This document shows positions 43,229-51,905 of a stretch of DNA of 64,000 bases, piece by piece. The translations under genes were made by a program, and so were the position numbers. The DNA comes from an uncultured Bacteroidaceae bacterium (lineage in GTDB: Bacteria > Bacteroidota > Bacteroidia > Bacteroidales > Bacteroidaceae): NCBI GenBank assembly GCA_934394435.1, contig CAKRRN010000007.1, forward strand, positions 1 through 64,000. The letters are read 5' to 3'. Each line of letters opens with the position of its first letter. Position 1 is the first letter of the stretch. The notes beneath the pieces are model-generated. The model saw nothing but the letters and a program-made list of their open reading frames with translations. It did not search any database and had not been told where the DNA came from.

Positions 43229-44017
43229 TCAACTGTTCTCTTGACACTCTATCTTTTCAAAAGACGAGAGAATATCGGCCTTTCCGTTATGTACTGCAAT
43301 TGTGTGTTCAAAATGAGCGGCAGGTTTACCATCAAGAGTCTTTATCGTCCATCTGTCTGGCATCATGCCTATCGCGGGAGAGCCCATTGTTATCATTGGC
43401 TCAATGGCTATGCATAAACCATTCTTAATCGAGATACCATTCCCACGTCGTCCGTAATTAGGAACTTGAGGATCTTCATGCATCTCTTTACCAATCCCAT
43501 GTCCAACAAACTCCCGAACCACTCCATATCCTGCATTTTCGCAATGTGTCTGAACAGAAAATCCGATATCCCCTAATCTTTTTCCGACACAAGCATTACG
43601 TATGCCCTCATAGAGTGCCTCCTTTGTAACACGAAGCAATGCTCTAACTTCATCTTTAACCTCACCAACACAAAACGTGTAGCAAGAATCTCCATTGAAG
43701 CCATTAAGTAAAGCTCCACAGTCTACAGAAATGATATCACCATCCTTTAGCACTTCCTTACCAGGAACACCATGAACAACAACATCATTCACCGATGTAC
43801 AAATAGAACCAGGAAAAGGTCCTCCATAAGGATTAGGGAAACCCTTGAATGTAGGCACCCCACCATGGTCTCTTATATATTGCTCTGCCAACTTATCCAA
43901 GTCAGAGGTTGACACACCTGGCCGAATGATTTTACCCAATTCGGCCAGAGTGTCAGCCACCAACAAATTGGCAGCCCTCATCAACTCTATCTCGTCCTCT
44001 GTTTTAAGAATTATCAT
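43229..44017 (-). CDS. map: Type I methionine aminopeptidase
   Basis: 262 residues from the ATG at 44017 (a TTG one codon upstream is also possible). Metal ligands are visible: two Asp in 'SVDCGALLNGFNGDSCYTF', His in 'EFVGHGIGKEMHEDPQV', Glu in 'LCIAIEPMITMG' and Glu in 'AAHFEHTIAVHNG'. It removes N-terminal Met co-translationally. Located between secY and infA; adk is absent from this spot, as is usual in this phylum. Confidence 0.97.
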   Translation of the reverse strand: MIILKTEDEIELMRAANLLVADTLAELGKIIRPGVSTSDLDKLAEQYIRDHGGVPTFKGFPNPYGGPFPGSICTSVNDVVVHGVPGKEVLKDGDIISVDCGALLNGFNGDSCYTFCVGEVKDEVRALLRVTKEALYEGIRNACVGKRLGDIGFSVQTHCENAGYGVVREFVGHGIGKEMHEDPQVPNYGRRGNGISIKNGLCIAIEPMITMGSPAIGMMPDRWTIKTLDGKPAAHFEHTIAVHNGKADILSSFEKIECQENS

Positions 44018-44039
44018 CAACCGTAAGTTTCAATAACTC

Positions 44040-45389
44040 TTAATGAGAAGAAGTAACACCAGAACGGCCATGAATACGACCTGAACTCAGCAGTCCATCG
44101 TAATGACGCATCAACAGATGACTCTCTATCTGCTGCAGTGTATCAAGAACCACACCCACAAGAATCAGCAGAGACGTACCACCAAAGAACTGTGCAAACT
44201 CCTGCTGTACGTTGAGTAAACCAGCAAATGCAGGCATACATGCAATTACAGCGAGGATAAGCGAGCCTGGGAAAGTGATATGATCCATAATCTGATCTAT
44301 GAAGTCCGCGGTATCTTTACCTGGACGAACACCAGGAATGAACCCATTGTTACGCTTCATATCCTCTGCCATCTGGGTAGGATTCAGTGTAATAGCCGTA
44401 TAGAAATAAGTAAAGGCAATAATCAACAGTGCAAAGACTATGTTATAGGCCATGCTAGTATGATCAGACATCGCCATCAATACTGGAGAAGCAGTCTCAC
44501 CATTAGAGAGAAAGCCCAACAGAGTTACAGGGATAAACATAATAGCCTGAGCAAAGATGATAGGCATAACGTTTGCAGCAAAAACCTTCAAAGGAATATA
44601 CTGACGAACACCACCAACCTGCTGCCCTGCATACATACGCTTAGCATATTGTACAGGTATCTTTCTCGTTCCCTGAACAAGCATGATAGCAACAAGGACA
44701 ACCGCAAAGAGCAGAAGAAGCTCAATGAGGAACATCACGAGTCCACCACCACCCAGATTATTCAGACGAGAAACCACCTCCTGACCGAAAGCCTGAGGAA
44801 GACGGGCGATGATACCCAACATGATAATGAGTGAAACGCCATTGCCAATACCTTTATCTGTAATACGCTCACCTATCCAAAGCACGAACATACTGCCTGC
44901 AGCCAAGATAATTGTGCTTGCTAAGATAAACAAAGTCCAACTGAGATTGGGATTCAAAGCACCACCTGACTGAACACGTAGGTTAATCAAGTAACCTGGA
45001 GCTTGGAACAGCAGAATAAAGATTGTCAGATAACGTGTATACTGATTCATCTTTCTGCGTCCGCTCTCGCCCTCACGCTGTAACTTCTGGAAATAAGGTA
45101 CTACAAATGCGAACAACTGAACCACGATGGAAGCTGTGATGTATGGCATGATTCCCAAAGCAAATATTGAGGCATTGGAAAATGCGCCACCCGAGAACAT
45201 ATTCAACAAAGACATAAGTCCTGTGTTTGTCTGTTCACGAAGAGCAGACAAGCCTTCGGGATCAATACCTGGAAGCACGATAAACGAGCCAAACCTATAT
45301 ATTGCAGCAAAGGCAAGTGTGATGAGGATTCGAGTCTTCAAATCCTCAACACGCCATATGTTTCTCAGAGTCTCAAAAAACTTCTTCAT
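44040..45389 (-). CDS. secY: Preprotein translocase subunit SecY
   Basis: 449 residues with ten predicted transmembrane helices. 'RILITLAFAAIYRFGSFIVL', 'GIMPYITASIVVQLFAFVVP', 'GIGNGVSLIIMLGIIARLPQ', 'FIPGVRPGKDTADFIDQIMD' and 'ILVGVVLDTLQQIESHLLMR' are conserved. It forms the SecYEG protein-conducting channel. Five nt after rplO. Confidence 0.97.
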   Translation of the reverse strand: MKKFFETLRNIWRVEDLKTRILITLAFAAIYRFGSFIVLPGIDPEGLSALREQTNTGLMSLLNMFSGGAFSNASIFALGIMPYITASIVVQLFAFVVPYFQKLQREGESGRRKMNQYTRYLTIFILLFQAPGYLINLRVQSGGALNPNLSWTLFILASTIILAAGSMFVLWIGERITDKGIGNGVSLIIMLGIIARLPQAFGQEVVSRLNNLGGGGLVMFLIELLLLFAVVLVAIMLVQGTRKIPVQYAKRMYAGQQVGGVRQYIPLKVFAANVMPIIFAQAIMFIPVTLLGFLSNGETASPVLMAMSDHTSMAYNIVFALLIIAFTYFYTAITLNPTQMAEDMKRNNGFIPGVRPGKDTADFIDQIMDHITFPGSLILAVIACMPAFAGLLNVQQEFAQFFGGTSLLILVGVVLDTLQQIESHLLMRHYDGLLSSGRIHGRSGVTSSH

Positions 45390-45394
45390 CTGGA

Positions 45395-45841
45395 TTACAG
45401 TTTAGTTGCGGTACCACCAACGCTTTTGATTGCCTCTTCAGCAGACTTTGAGAATGCATTAGCAACCACCTCAACCTTAGCGGTCAATTCGCCGTTGCCA
45501 AGCACTTTTACAAGTCCGTCTGCTTTAACCAAGCCTGCTGCAACCATATCAGAAACAGCAATCTTAGTCAAGCCACTCTTTTCTGCCAAATTCTGGATAG
45601 AAGACAAATTTACAGCTTGATATTCAATACGATTGATATTCTTGAATCCGAACTTGGGCAAACGACGCTGTAAAGGCATCTGGCCACCCTCGAAACCAAT
45701 CTTGTTCTTGTAACCAGAACGTGCCTTAGCACCCTTGTGACCGCGTGTAGAAGTACCACCCAAACCAGAACCAGGTCCACGACCAAGTCTTCTACGGCTA
45801 TGTGTAGAACCACAAGCGGGCTTCAAATTATGCAATTTCAT
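45395..45841 (-). CDS. rplO: 50S ribosomal protein L15 (uL15)
   Basis: 148 residues. 'MKLHNLKPACGSTHSRRRLGRG' and 'GSGLGGTSTRGHKGAKARSG' form the glycine-rich N-terminus, and 'FEGGQMPLQRRLPKFGF' is the central signature. It is a late-assembly protein of the large subunit. Confidence 0.97.
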   Translation of the reverse strand: MKLHNLKPACGSTHSRRRLGRGPGSGLGGTSTRGHKGAKARSGYKNKIGFEGGQMPLQRRLPKFGFKNINRIEYQAVNLSSIQNLAEKSGLTKIAVSDMVAAGLVKADGLVKVLGNGELTAKVEVVANAFSKSAEEAIKSVGGTATKL

Positions 45842-45871
45842 AAATTGATACTTTTAAAGTTGATGTTTAGA

Positions 45872-46048
45872 TTAGTCTATCACCGTAACCAAGTGATGCA
45901 CGGCTCTAATCAAGCCACGATTCGAGGGAGTATCCTCAATCTCTACCACATGATTCAGTTTCTTAAGACCCAGAGTGTCCAGTGTGGCCTTCTGGGTACG
46001 AGGAGCATGTATTCTGCTTCTTACCTGCTTTACCTTAATTGTTGCCAT
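45872..46048 (-). CDS. rpmD: 50S ribosomal protein L30 (uL30)
   Basis: 58 residues read from the minus strand, between rpsE and rplO: begins MATIKVKQVRSRIHAPRTQK, continues 'TLDTLGLKKLNHVVEIEDTP' and ends 'RGLIRAVHHLVTVID'. The length and order in the spc cluster are diagnostic. Confidence 0.96.
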   Translation of the reverse strand: MATIKVKQVRSRIHAPRTQKATLDTLGLKKLNHVVEIEDTPSNRGLIRAVHHLVTVID

Positions 46049-46061
46049 TTAGAACCTCCTT

Positions 46062-46574
46062 TTAACCTCTAAAAACTTTTTCAATACTAATACCTCTGTC
46101 TGTAGCAACCGTCTTGGCATCACGCATTTCTGCCAACGCTGCGAAAGTAGCCTTTACCAGATTATGAGGATTAGATGAACCCTTTGACTTGGCCAGACAG
46201 TCTTTAATACCTACACTATCAAGTACAGCGCGCATAGCACCACCAGCCACAACACCAGTACCTTGTGAAGCAGGCATAATCAGCACACGAGCGCCACCAA
46301 ACTTGGCAGAAGCCTCATGAGGCACTGTGCCATTCAACACAGGCACACGCACGAGATTCTTCTTTGCAGACTCAACTCCCTTAGCAATGGCAGCAGTTAC
46401 CTCGCCAGCCTTACCAAGTCCCCAGCCAATGATACCATTTTCATTACCTACGACTACAATAGCTGCGAAGGTGAAAGTGCGACCACCCTTCGTAACCTTG
46501 GTTACACGATTGATGGCAACGAGCTTATCCTTAAGCTCGACATCGCTACTTATCCTTACTTTATTTATTGCCAT
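46062..46574 (-). CDS. rpsE: 30S ribosomal protein S5 (uS5)
   Basis: 170 residues from the ATG at 46574. In-frame starts at 46580 and 46613 exist; the last would overlap rplR, so the internal start is preferred. 'VAINRVTKVTKGGRTFTFAA', 'NGIIGWGLGKAGEVTAAIAKG', 'VPHEASAKFGGARVLIMPAS' and 'GTGVVAGGAMRAVLDSVGI' are S5 hallmarks. It helps in decoding accuracy and forms the mRNA entry tunnel. Confidence 0.96.
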   Translation of the reverse strand: MAINKVRISSDVELKDKLVAINRVTKVTKGGRTFTFAAIVVVGNENGIIGWGLGKAGEVTAAIAKGVESAKKNLVRVPVLNGTVPHEASAKFGGARVLIMPASQGTGVVAGGAMRAVLDSVGIKDCLAKSKGSSNPHNLVKATFAALAEMRDAKTVATDRGISIEKVFRG

Positions 46575-46581
46575 ATTCATT

Positions 46582-46923
46582 TTAGAATTTAAGTCCACCA
46601 TTACGTGCGGCATCAGCCACTTCCTTCACTCTACCATGATACAGATAACCATTACGGTCAAACACAACGGTTGTGATACCAGCTTCAAGAGCTTTCTTGG
46701 CTGCGATTTCACCAACCTTAGCTGCCTGTTCCTTCTTTGGACATGCCTCCATGCCAAGTGAGGATGCAGAAGCCAAAGTTGTTCCATTCTGATCGTTGAT
46801 TATCTGAACATATATTTGCTTATTACTTCTGAACACCGTCAAACGGGGACGCTCTGCTGTACCAGAAATCTTACTACGGACTCTGTACTTTATTTTGATT
46901 CGTCTTTCTATTTTTGTTGTCAT
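46582..46923 (-). CDS. rplR: 50S ribosomal protein L18 (uL18)
   Basis: 113 residues. 'RIKYRVRSKISGTAERPRLT', 'VFRSNKQIYVQIINDQNGTT' and 'GITTVVFDRNGYLYHGRVKE' are conserved. It binds 5S rRNA together with L5. Confidence 0.96.
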   Translation of the reverse strand: MTTKIERRIKIKYRVRSKISGTAERPRLTVFRSNKQIYVQIINDQNGTTLASASSLGMEACPKKEQAAKVGEIAAKKALEAGITTVVFDRNGYLYHGRVKEVADAARNGGLKF

Positions 46924-46941
46924 GATCTTACGGATTTAAAG

Positions 46942-47514
46942 TTACTTGGCACCTGCAGACTTACCTGACTTCCTACGTATTTGCTCACCAACGAACAAAA
47001 TACCCTTACCCTTATATGGCTCTGGCATACGGAAAGAACGAATCTTAGCACATACCTGACCAAGCAACTGCTTGTCACAAGACTCAAGGATAATCTTAGG
47101 ATTCTGATTACGCTCAGACTTTGTTTCAACCTTAATCTCAGGGGGGAGCTGCATCACGATTGGATGTGTATAACCCAAAGCGAACTCCATGAGGTTACCT
47201 TGATTTGAAACACGGTAACCTACACCGATCAACTCAAGTTCCTTCTTATAACCCTCAGACACACCAACAACCATATTGTGAACCAAAGCACGATAAAGAC
47301 CATGGAAAGCCTGTTTCTGCTTAGTTCCAACTGTATCATTCTGTTCGTCAATTTCGAAGGTAATCACACCATTCTCATTTTTCACAATGATAGATGGATC
47401 TACAGTCTGAGTCATCTCGCCGTTCTTACCCTTTACAGTAACCACATTAGCATCACTAACAGAAACAGTGACACCTGCGGGAATGTTAATTGGCAATTTA
47501 CCTATTCTAGACAT
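46942..47514 (-). CDS. rplF: 50S ribosomal protein L6 (uL6)
   Basis: 190 residues. Two L6 domains: 'MSRIGKLPINIPAGVTVSV' and 'LYRALVHNMVVGVSEGYKKE' in the first; 'IILESCDKQLLGQVCAKIRS' and 'RMPEPYKGKGILFVGEQIRRK' in the second. It lies near the sarcin-ricin loop and the factor-binding site. Confidence 0.97.
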   Translation of the reverse strand: MSRIGKLPINIPAGVTVSVSDANVVTVKGKNGEMTQTVDPSIIVKNENGVITFEIDEQNDTVGTKQKQAFHGLYRALVHNMVVGVSEGYKKELELIGVGYRVSNQGNLMEFALGYTHPIVMQLPPEIKVETKSERNQNPKIILESCDKQLLGQVCAKIRSFRMPEPYKGKGILFVGEQIRRKSGKSAGAK

Positions 47515-47531
47515 AAATCTTACCTCCTACA

Positions 47532-47927
47532 TTAATATACGTAACATAGAACCTCACCACCGATACGAAGATCAGCAGCTTCCTTATTTGTCATCACGCC
47601 TTTCGAAGTAGACAAGATGGCAATACCCAGTCCGTTAATTACTCTTGGCATATCCTTATAACCAGTATACTTACGCATACCAGGCTTAGATATACGAATC
47701 AACTTCTTGATAGCATTTGCCTTTTGTACGGCATCATACTTCAGAGCGATTTTGATAGTACCTTGTGGGCCATCCTCAACGAACTTGTAGTTCAAGATGT
47801 AGCCCTTCTCAAAGAGAATCTTTGTGATCTCTTTTTTCAGATTTGACGCAGGAACCTCCACAACACGGTGCTTTGCCATGATTGCGTTGCGCAGTCTCGT
47901 CAAAAAATCAGCTATTGGATCTGTCAT
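47532..47927 (-). CDS. rpsH: 30S ribosomal protein S8 (uS8)
   Basis: 131 residues. 'MTDPIADFLTRLRNAIMAKH' and the C-terminal 'GLGIAILSTSKGVMTNKEAA' with 'GGEVLCYVY' identify S8, a central-domain assembly protein. Confidence 0.97.
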   Translation of the reverse strand: MTDPIADFLTRLRNAIMAKHRVVEVPASNLKKEITKILFEKGYILNYKFVEDGPQGTIKIALKYDAVQKANAIKKLIRISKPGMRKYTGYKDMPRVINGLGIAILSTSKGVMTNKEAADLRIGGEVLCYVY

Positions 47928-47979
47928 TTTATAAAAGATTTAATTAATCGGGACTCTCCCGACAATATTAAAGGTTTTC

Positions 47980-48279
47980 TTACCAGCTGGCCTTTTTAAC
48001 ACCAGGAATCATACCGCTAGAAGCAAGTTCACGGAATTGAATACGTGAAATGCCAAACAGTCTGATATATCCCTTGGGACGACCAGTAATTTTGCAACGA
48101 TTGTGCAAACGTATAGGATTTGCATTGCGAGGAATAGCTTGCAATTTTTGTGCAGCCTCGAAAGCCTCCACAGGATCGCCTGTATTGACGATTTTCTTTA
48201 AGGCAGCACGCTTCTCTGCATACTTGGCCACCATCTTGGCTCTCTTAACCTCGCGAGCCTTCATTGATTCTTTTGCCAT
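47980..48279 (-). CDS. rpsN: 30S ribosomal protein S14 (uS14), long zinc-free form
   Basis: 99 residues. 'MAKESMKAREVKRAKMVAKY' and 'NRCKITGRPKGYIRLFGISR' with 'ELASSGMIPGVKKASW'. There is no CxxC pair, so it is the Cys-free long S14 class. Confidence 0.97.
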   Translation of the reverse strand: MAKESMKAREVKRAKMVAKYAEKRAALKKIVNTGDPVEAFEAAQKLQAIPRNANPIRLHNRCKITGRPKGYIRLFGISRIQFRELASSGMIPGVKKASW

Positions 48280-48284
48280 ATCGA

Positions 48285-48842
48285 TTAATCGTTTTTAGCG
48301 TTTTTGTAAGGAAGGCCAAACTCTTTCAGAAGTGCATAACCCTCTTCGTCAGTCTGAGCTGTAGTAACGAAGGTAATGTTCATACCAAGGATACGGTCAA
48401 TAGTATCAATGTTGATTTCTGGGAAGATAATCTGCTCCTGAATACCAAGAGTATAATTTCCACGACCATCAAACTTGCTTTCGATACCCTTGAAGTCACG
48501 TATACGAGGCAAAGCCACACGTACCAGTTTCTCCAGGAACTCATACATTCTCTCACGACGCAATGTCACCATCACACCAATGGGCATTTTCTTACGCAAC
48601 TTAAAATTGGCCACGTCTTTCTTAGAAACAGTAGCCACTGCCTTTTGACCAGTGATAGCAGTCAGTTCGTTGATGGCAACTTCGATAATTTTCTTATCAG
48701 CAGTAGCCATACCCAAACCCTGATTGATGACAATCTTCTTGAGCACAGGAATCTGCATTGACGAAGAATAATTAAATTTCTTCATCAAAGCAGGTGCAAT
48801 GCGCTCGGAATATTCTTTCTTAAGGCTTGCTGTATTTGCCAT
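48285..48842 (-). CDS. rplE: 50S ribosomal protein L5 (uL5)
   Basis: 185 residues. 'FNYSSSMQIPVLKKIVINQG', 'TVSKKDVANFKLRKKMPIGV' and 'LGIQEQIIFPEINIDTIDR' are conserved. It binds 5S rRNA and contacts P-site tRNA. Confidence 0.97.
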   Translation of the reverse strand: MANTASLKKEYSERIAPALMKKFNYSSSMQIPVLKKIVINQGLGMATADKKIIEVAINELTAITGQKAVATVSKKDVANFKLRKKMPIGVMVTLRRERMYEFLEKLVRVALPRIRDFKGIESKFDGRGNYTLGIQEQIIFPEINIDTIDRILGMNITFVTTAQTDEEGYALLKEFGLPYKNAKND

Positions 48843-48857
48843 TATTCAGTCTCCTAC

Positions 48858-49139
48858 TTAATTTTTTACTTTTACATTTCTTGCTTTTCCGTTGGAACGG
48901 AGAACTTTTCCGTCAACAACAGGATTCAGCTTTGAAACTTGAATGGGAGCTTCCTGCTTAACAATGCCACCCTGAGGATTTTTGGCACTGGGCTTTTGGC
49001 TCTTAGACACCATGTTGACACCTTCAACAATGGCGCGATGCTCTTTTACAAGCACCTGCAATACCTTTCCTGTCTGTCCCTTGCTATTGCCAGAGTTAAC
49101 ATATACGGTATCGCCCTTCTTAATATGTAAGGTATTCAT
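48858..49139 (-). CDS. rplX: 50S ribosomal protein L24 (uL24)
   Basis: 93 residues: KOW motif 'HIKKGDTVYVNSGNSKGQTG', then 'RAIVEGVNMVSKSQKPS' and 'NPQGGIVKQEAPIQVSKL'. Early assembly protein of the large subunit. Confidence 0.96.
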   Translation of the reverse strand: MNTLHIKKGDTVYVNSGNSKGQTGKVLQVLVKEHRAIVEGVNMVSKSQKPSAKNPQGGIVKQEAPIQVSKLNPVVDGKVLRSNGKARNVKVKN

Positions 49140-49159
49140 TACTGTATAATCTCTAATAA

Positions 49160-49525
49160 TTAAAGAACCTCAGGTGCAAGAGATACGACCTTCATGTTTA
49201 CAGCACGTAACTCACGGGCTACAGGGCCAAAAATACGACTACCACGCAGTTCGTCTGCATTGTTCAAAAGAACGCAGGCGTTATCATCAAAACGAATATA
49301 GGATCCATCAGCACGACGGACTTCCTTCTTAGTACGTACAATTAGGGCCTTAGATACTGCACCTTTCTTAATATCACTTGACGGGATTACGCTTTTGATT
49401 GCAACAACAATCACGTCACCCACCGAAGCATAACGACGGCGTGTACCACCGAGTACTCGGATACACATGCATTCTTTTGCACCGCTGTTATCTGCCACGA
49501 CCAATCTGGTTTCTGCCTGTATCAT
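49160..49525 (-). CDS. rplN: 50S ribosomal protein L14 (uL14)
   Basis: 121 residues. 'MIQAETRLVVADNSGAKECM', 'GDVIVVAIKSVIPSSDIKKG' and 'GSRIFGPVARELRAVNMKVV' with 'SLAPEVL' are diagnostic. It forms the binding site of ribosome silencing factor and subunit bridges. Confidence 0.97.
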   Translation of the reverse strand: MIQAETRLVVADNSGAKECMCIRVLGGTRRRYASVGDVIVVAIKSVIPSSDIKKGAVSKALIVRTKKEVRRADGSYIRFDDNACVLLNNADELRGSRIFGPVARELRAVNMKVVSLAPEVL

Positions 49526-49528
49526 AGT

Positions 49529-49786
49529 TTACTTAGCTCTTTCAACGATTTCTACTACTCTCCATCTCTTTGTCTTGCTCAAAGGACGAGTCTCCATGAT
49601 AAGAACAGTATCACCCTTATGGCAATCATTCTTCTCGTCGTGAGCATGGTATTTTTTCGTTTTAGCAACGAATTTACCATAAATAGGGTGTTTCTCCTTG
49701 AACTTGGCTGCAACAACAATGGTCTTATCCATCTTGTCGCTAACCACGACACCCGTTCTTGTCTTTCTTAAATTTCTTGCTTCCAT
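49529..49786 (-). CDS. rpsQ: 30S ribosomal protein S17 (uS17)
   Basis: 85 residues from ATG 49786; the frame opens four codons earlier, but 'MEARNLRKTRTGVVVSDKMD' is the expected start. 'KYHAHDEKNDCHKGDTVLIM' and 'RPLSKTKRWRVVEIVERA' complete the OB-fold protein. Confidence 0.96.
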   Translation of the reverse strand: MEARNLRKTRTGVVVSDKMDKTIVVAAKFKEKHPIYGKFVAKTKKYHAHDEKNDCHKGDTVLIMETRPLSKTKRWRVVEIVERAK

Positions 49787-49801
49787 GTCTAAGACCAAAT
49801 G

Positions 49802-49996
49802 TTATTTATTAAGTTCTCTCTGGCGAAGCACTGTCTTCAGACGAGCTATATTACGACGTGCAGCCCTAATCTGAGCATTGTTCTCAAGGGGAGAGACAGC
49901 ATGATTCAACAGCATCTGCTTGTAGTTGTCCTGCTCGGTCTGTATGCGCTCTGCCAATTCGGCAGTAGTCAACTCCTTAATTTCTGCTACTTTCAT
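49802..49996 (-). CDS. rpmC: 50S ribosomal protein L29 (uL29)
   Basis: 64 residues. 'MKVAEIKELTTAELAERIQT' and 'QIRAARRNIARLKTVLRQRE'. A two-helix protein near the polypeptide exit tunnel. Confidence 0.96.
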   Translation of the reverse strand: MKVAEIKELTTAELAERIQTEQDNYKQMLLNHAVSPLENNAQIRAARRNIARLKTVLRQRELNK

Positions 49997-49998
49997 AA

Positions 49999-50424
49999 TT
50001 ATGCGTTTTTGTCGTAATCACGTCTAACAATGAACTTTGTGGTCACAGGAAGTTTCTGTGCAGCCAGTCTTAATGCCTCCTTTGCAATATCATAAGAAAC
50101 ACCTTCTATTTCGAAAATGATACGTCCTGGAGTGATAGGGAATACATATCCAACGGGATCACCCTTACCTTTACCCATTCGGACGTCAGCAGGCTTCTTG
50201 GTGATAGGCTTATCAGGGAAAATACGAATCCAGCTTTGTCCCTCACGCTGCATATAGCGAGTCATTGCCACACGAGCAGCTTCAATCTGACGGGCAGTAA
50301 TCCAATGCGTATCCAGAGACTTAATGCCGAAAGATCCGAAAGCCAACTGGTTTCCGCGCATTGCGTTACCTTTGCAACGACCTTTTTGCGGTCTTCTATA
50401 TTTAGTTCTCTTTGGTTGTAACAT
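49999..50424 (-). CDS. rplP: 50S ribosomal protein L16 (uL16)
   Basis: 141 residues. 'MLQPKRTKYRRPQKGRCKGN', 'AARVAMTRYMQREGQSWIRI', 'FPDKPITKKPADVRMGKGKG' and 'GRIIFEIEGVSYDIAKEALR' are conserved. It stabilises the peptidyl-transferase centre and the A-site tRNA elbow. Two nt before rpmC. Confidence 0.97.
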   Translation of the reverse strand: MLQPKRTKYRRPQKGRCKGNAMRGNQLAFGSFGIKSLDTHWITARQIEAARVAMTRYMQREGQSWIRIFPDKPITKKPADVRMGKGKGDPVGYVFPITPGRIIFEIEGVSYDIAKEALRLAAQKLPVTTKFIVRRDYDKNA

Positions 50425-50438
50425 AATAATCCGTGTTT

Positions 50439-51167
50439 TTAGCGATTATTGTTTCTCTTACGACGGAAATTCTTACCTCCGTTGTTACCATAATTACGAC
50501 CGCTCTCTTTCTGCTGTGTGAAATTAGGAGCCAGGTCCTTCTTGCCGTATACTTCACCGCGGCAAATCCAAACCTTGATTCCAAGCAGTCCAACCTTAGT
50601 CAAAGCCTCCGTCTGGCAGTAGTCAATATCAGCACGCAAAGTGTGAAGAGGTGTACGTCCTTCCTTAAACATTTCAGAACGTGCAATCTCAGCACCATTC
50701 AGACGACCACTGATAAGAACCTTAATACCTTCAGCGCCAGCTCTCATAGTGTTAGCAACAGCCATCTTGATAGCACGACGATAGGCAATTTTACCCTCTA
50801 CCTGACGAGCGATATTGTTACCAACAATCACAGCATCAAGCTCAGGCTTCTTAACTTCGAAAATATTTATCTGAACGTCCTTGTCGGTAAGTTTCTTCAA
50901 CTCTTCCTTCAAGTTATCAACTTTCTCGCCACCCTTTCCGATGATAAGACCTGGACGAGCTGTACAAACAGTGATGGTCACCATTCTCAAGGTGCGCTCA
51001 ATAACGATTCTTGAGATGCTTGCATCACCAAGACGAGCGTTCAAGTACTTGCGGATCTTGCTATCCTCAAGGATTGTGTCACCGAAGTTCTTGCCACCGT
51101 ACCAATTGGAATCCCAACCGCGAACGATGCCCAAACGGTTACTTATAGGATTTACTTTCTGTCCCAT
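50439..51167 (-). CDS. rpsC: 30S ribosomal protein S3 (uS3)
   Basis: 242 residues. KH domain 'TARPGLIIGKGGEKVDNLKE', then 'VEGKIAYRRAIKMAVANTMR' and 'GLLGIKVWICRGEVYGKKD'. A basic, Asn- and Arg-rich tail ('NNGGKNFRRKRNNNR') extends the C-terminus. It lines the mRNA entry channel. Confidence 0.97.
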   Translation of the reverse strand: MGQKVNPISNRLGIVRGWDSNWYGGKNFGDTILEDSKIRKYLNARLGDASISRIVIERTLRMVTITVCTARPGLIIGKGGEKVDNLKEELKKLTDKDVQINIFEVKKPELDAVIVGNNIARQVEGKIAYRRAIKMAVANTMRAGAEGIKVLISGRLNGAEIARSEMFKEGRTPLHTLRADIDYCQTEALTKVGLLGIKVWICRGEVYGKKDLAPNFTQQKESGRNYGNNGGKNFRRKRNNNR

Positions 51168-51179
51168 ACTCTTCTAATC

Positions 51180-51575
51180 TTAATCTTTCTTAGTGTCGAC
51201 GTACAAAGTCACATGATTTGAGCGCTTACGAATTCTGTAACCACGTCCTTGTGGAGCGGGTCTCATACGCTTGAGAGTTGTACCTTCATCCACAAAAATC
51301 TTTGTGATGTAGAGCTCTCCATTCTCAGCCTTACGCTCATGCTTCTGCTCCCAGTTTGCAATAGCAGAACGAAGAACTTTCTCTACATCTGCGCTTGCAG
51401 CCTTCACACAGTACTTCAGCGTGCCCAGTGCTCTGTTCACCTCCATACCGCGAACCAAGTCAACCACATATCTCATCTTGCGGGGAGAAGAAGGCACGTT
51501 CCGCAACTTTGCAAAACTGTCAGCCTTGCGTGCTTCCTTTCTAACGTCGGCAGCTAATCTTTTTCTCTTTCCCAT
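51180..51575 (-). CDS. rplV: 50S ribosomal protein L22 (uL22)
   Basis: 131 residues. 'RNVPSSPRKMRYVVDLVRGM', 'VNRALGTLKYCVKAASADVE' and 'RPAPQGRGYRIRKRSNHVTL'. The N-terminus is slightly longer than in E. coli. The hairpin loop narrows the exit tunnel. Confidence 0.96.
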   Translation of the reverse strand: MGKRKRLAADVRKEARKADSFAKLRNVPSSPRKMRYVVDLVRGMEVNRALGTLKYCVKAASADVEKVLRSAIANWEQKHERKAENGELYITKIFVDEGTTLKRMRPAPQGRGYRIRKRSNHVTLYVDTKKD

Positions 51576-51612
51576 TATATTATTACTCTTATTTTAACGA
51601 CTTGATGCCTGT

Positions 51613-51882
51613 TTATTTTTTCTTATTACCGGCATGACCACCGAACTTACGAGTAGGCGCAAACTCGCCTAACTTATGTCCGACCATATTCTCGGTAACA
51701 TAAACAGGAATGAACTTATTTCCGTTATGAACGGCTACCGTATGACCCACAAAATCGGGTGAAATCATAGATGCGCGAGACCATGTTTTAACAACATTCT
51801 TCTTGCCACTCTCATTCATGGCGAGAATTCTCTTCTCGAGCTTAACCTCAATATACGGACCTTTCTTTAATGAACGACTCAT
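51613..51882 (-). CDS. rpsS: 30S ribosomal protein S19 (uS19)
   Basis: 89 residues. 'MSRSLKKGPYIEVKLEKRIL', 'TWSRASMISPDFVGHTVAVH' and 'VGHKLGEFAPTRKFGGHAGN'. Located at the head of the small subunit with S13. Confidence 0.97.
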   Translation of the reverse strand: MSRSLKKGPYIEVKLEKRILAMNESGKKNVVKTWSRASMISPDFVGHTVAVHNGNKFIPVYVTENMVGHKLGEFAPTRKFGGHAGNKKK

Positions 51883-51905
51883 ACTTGCTCTAACTGACTT
51901 TAAGG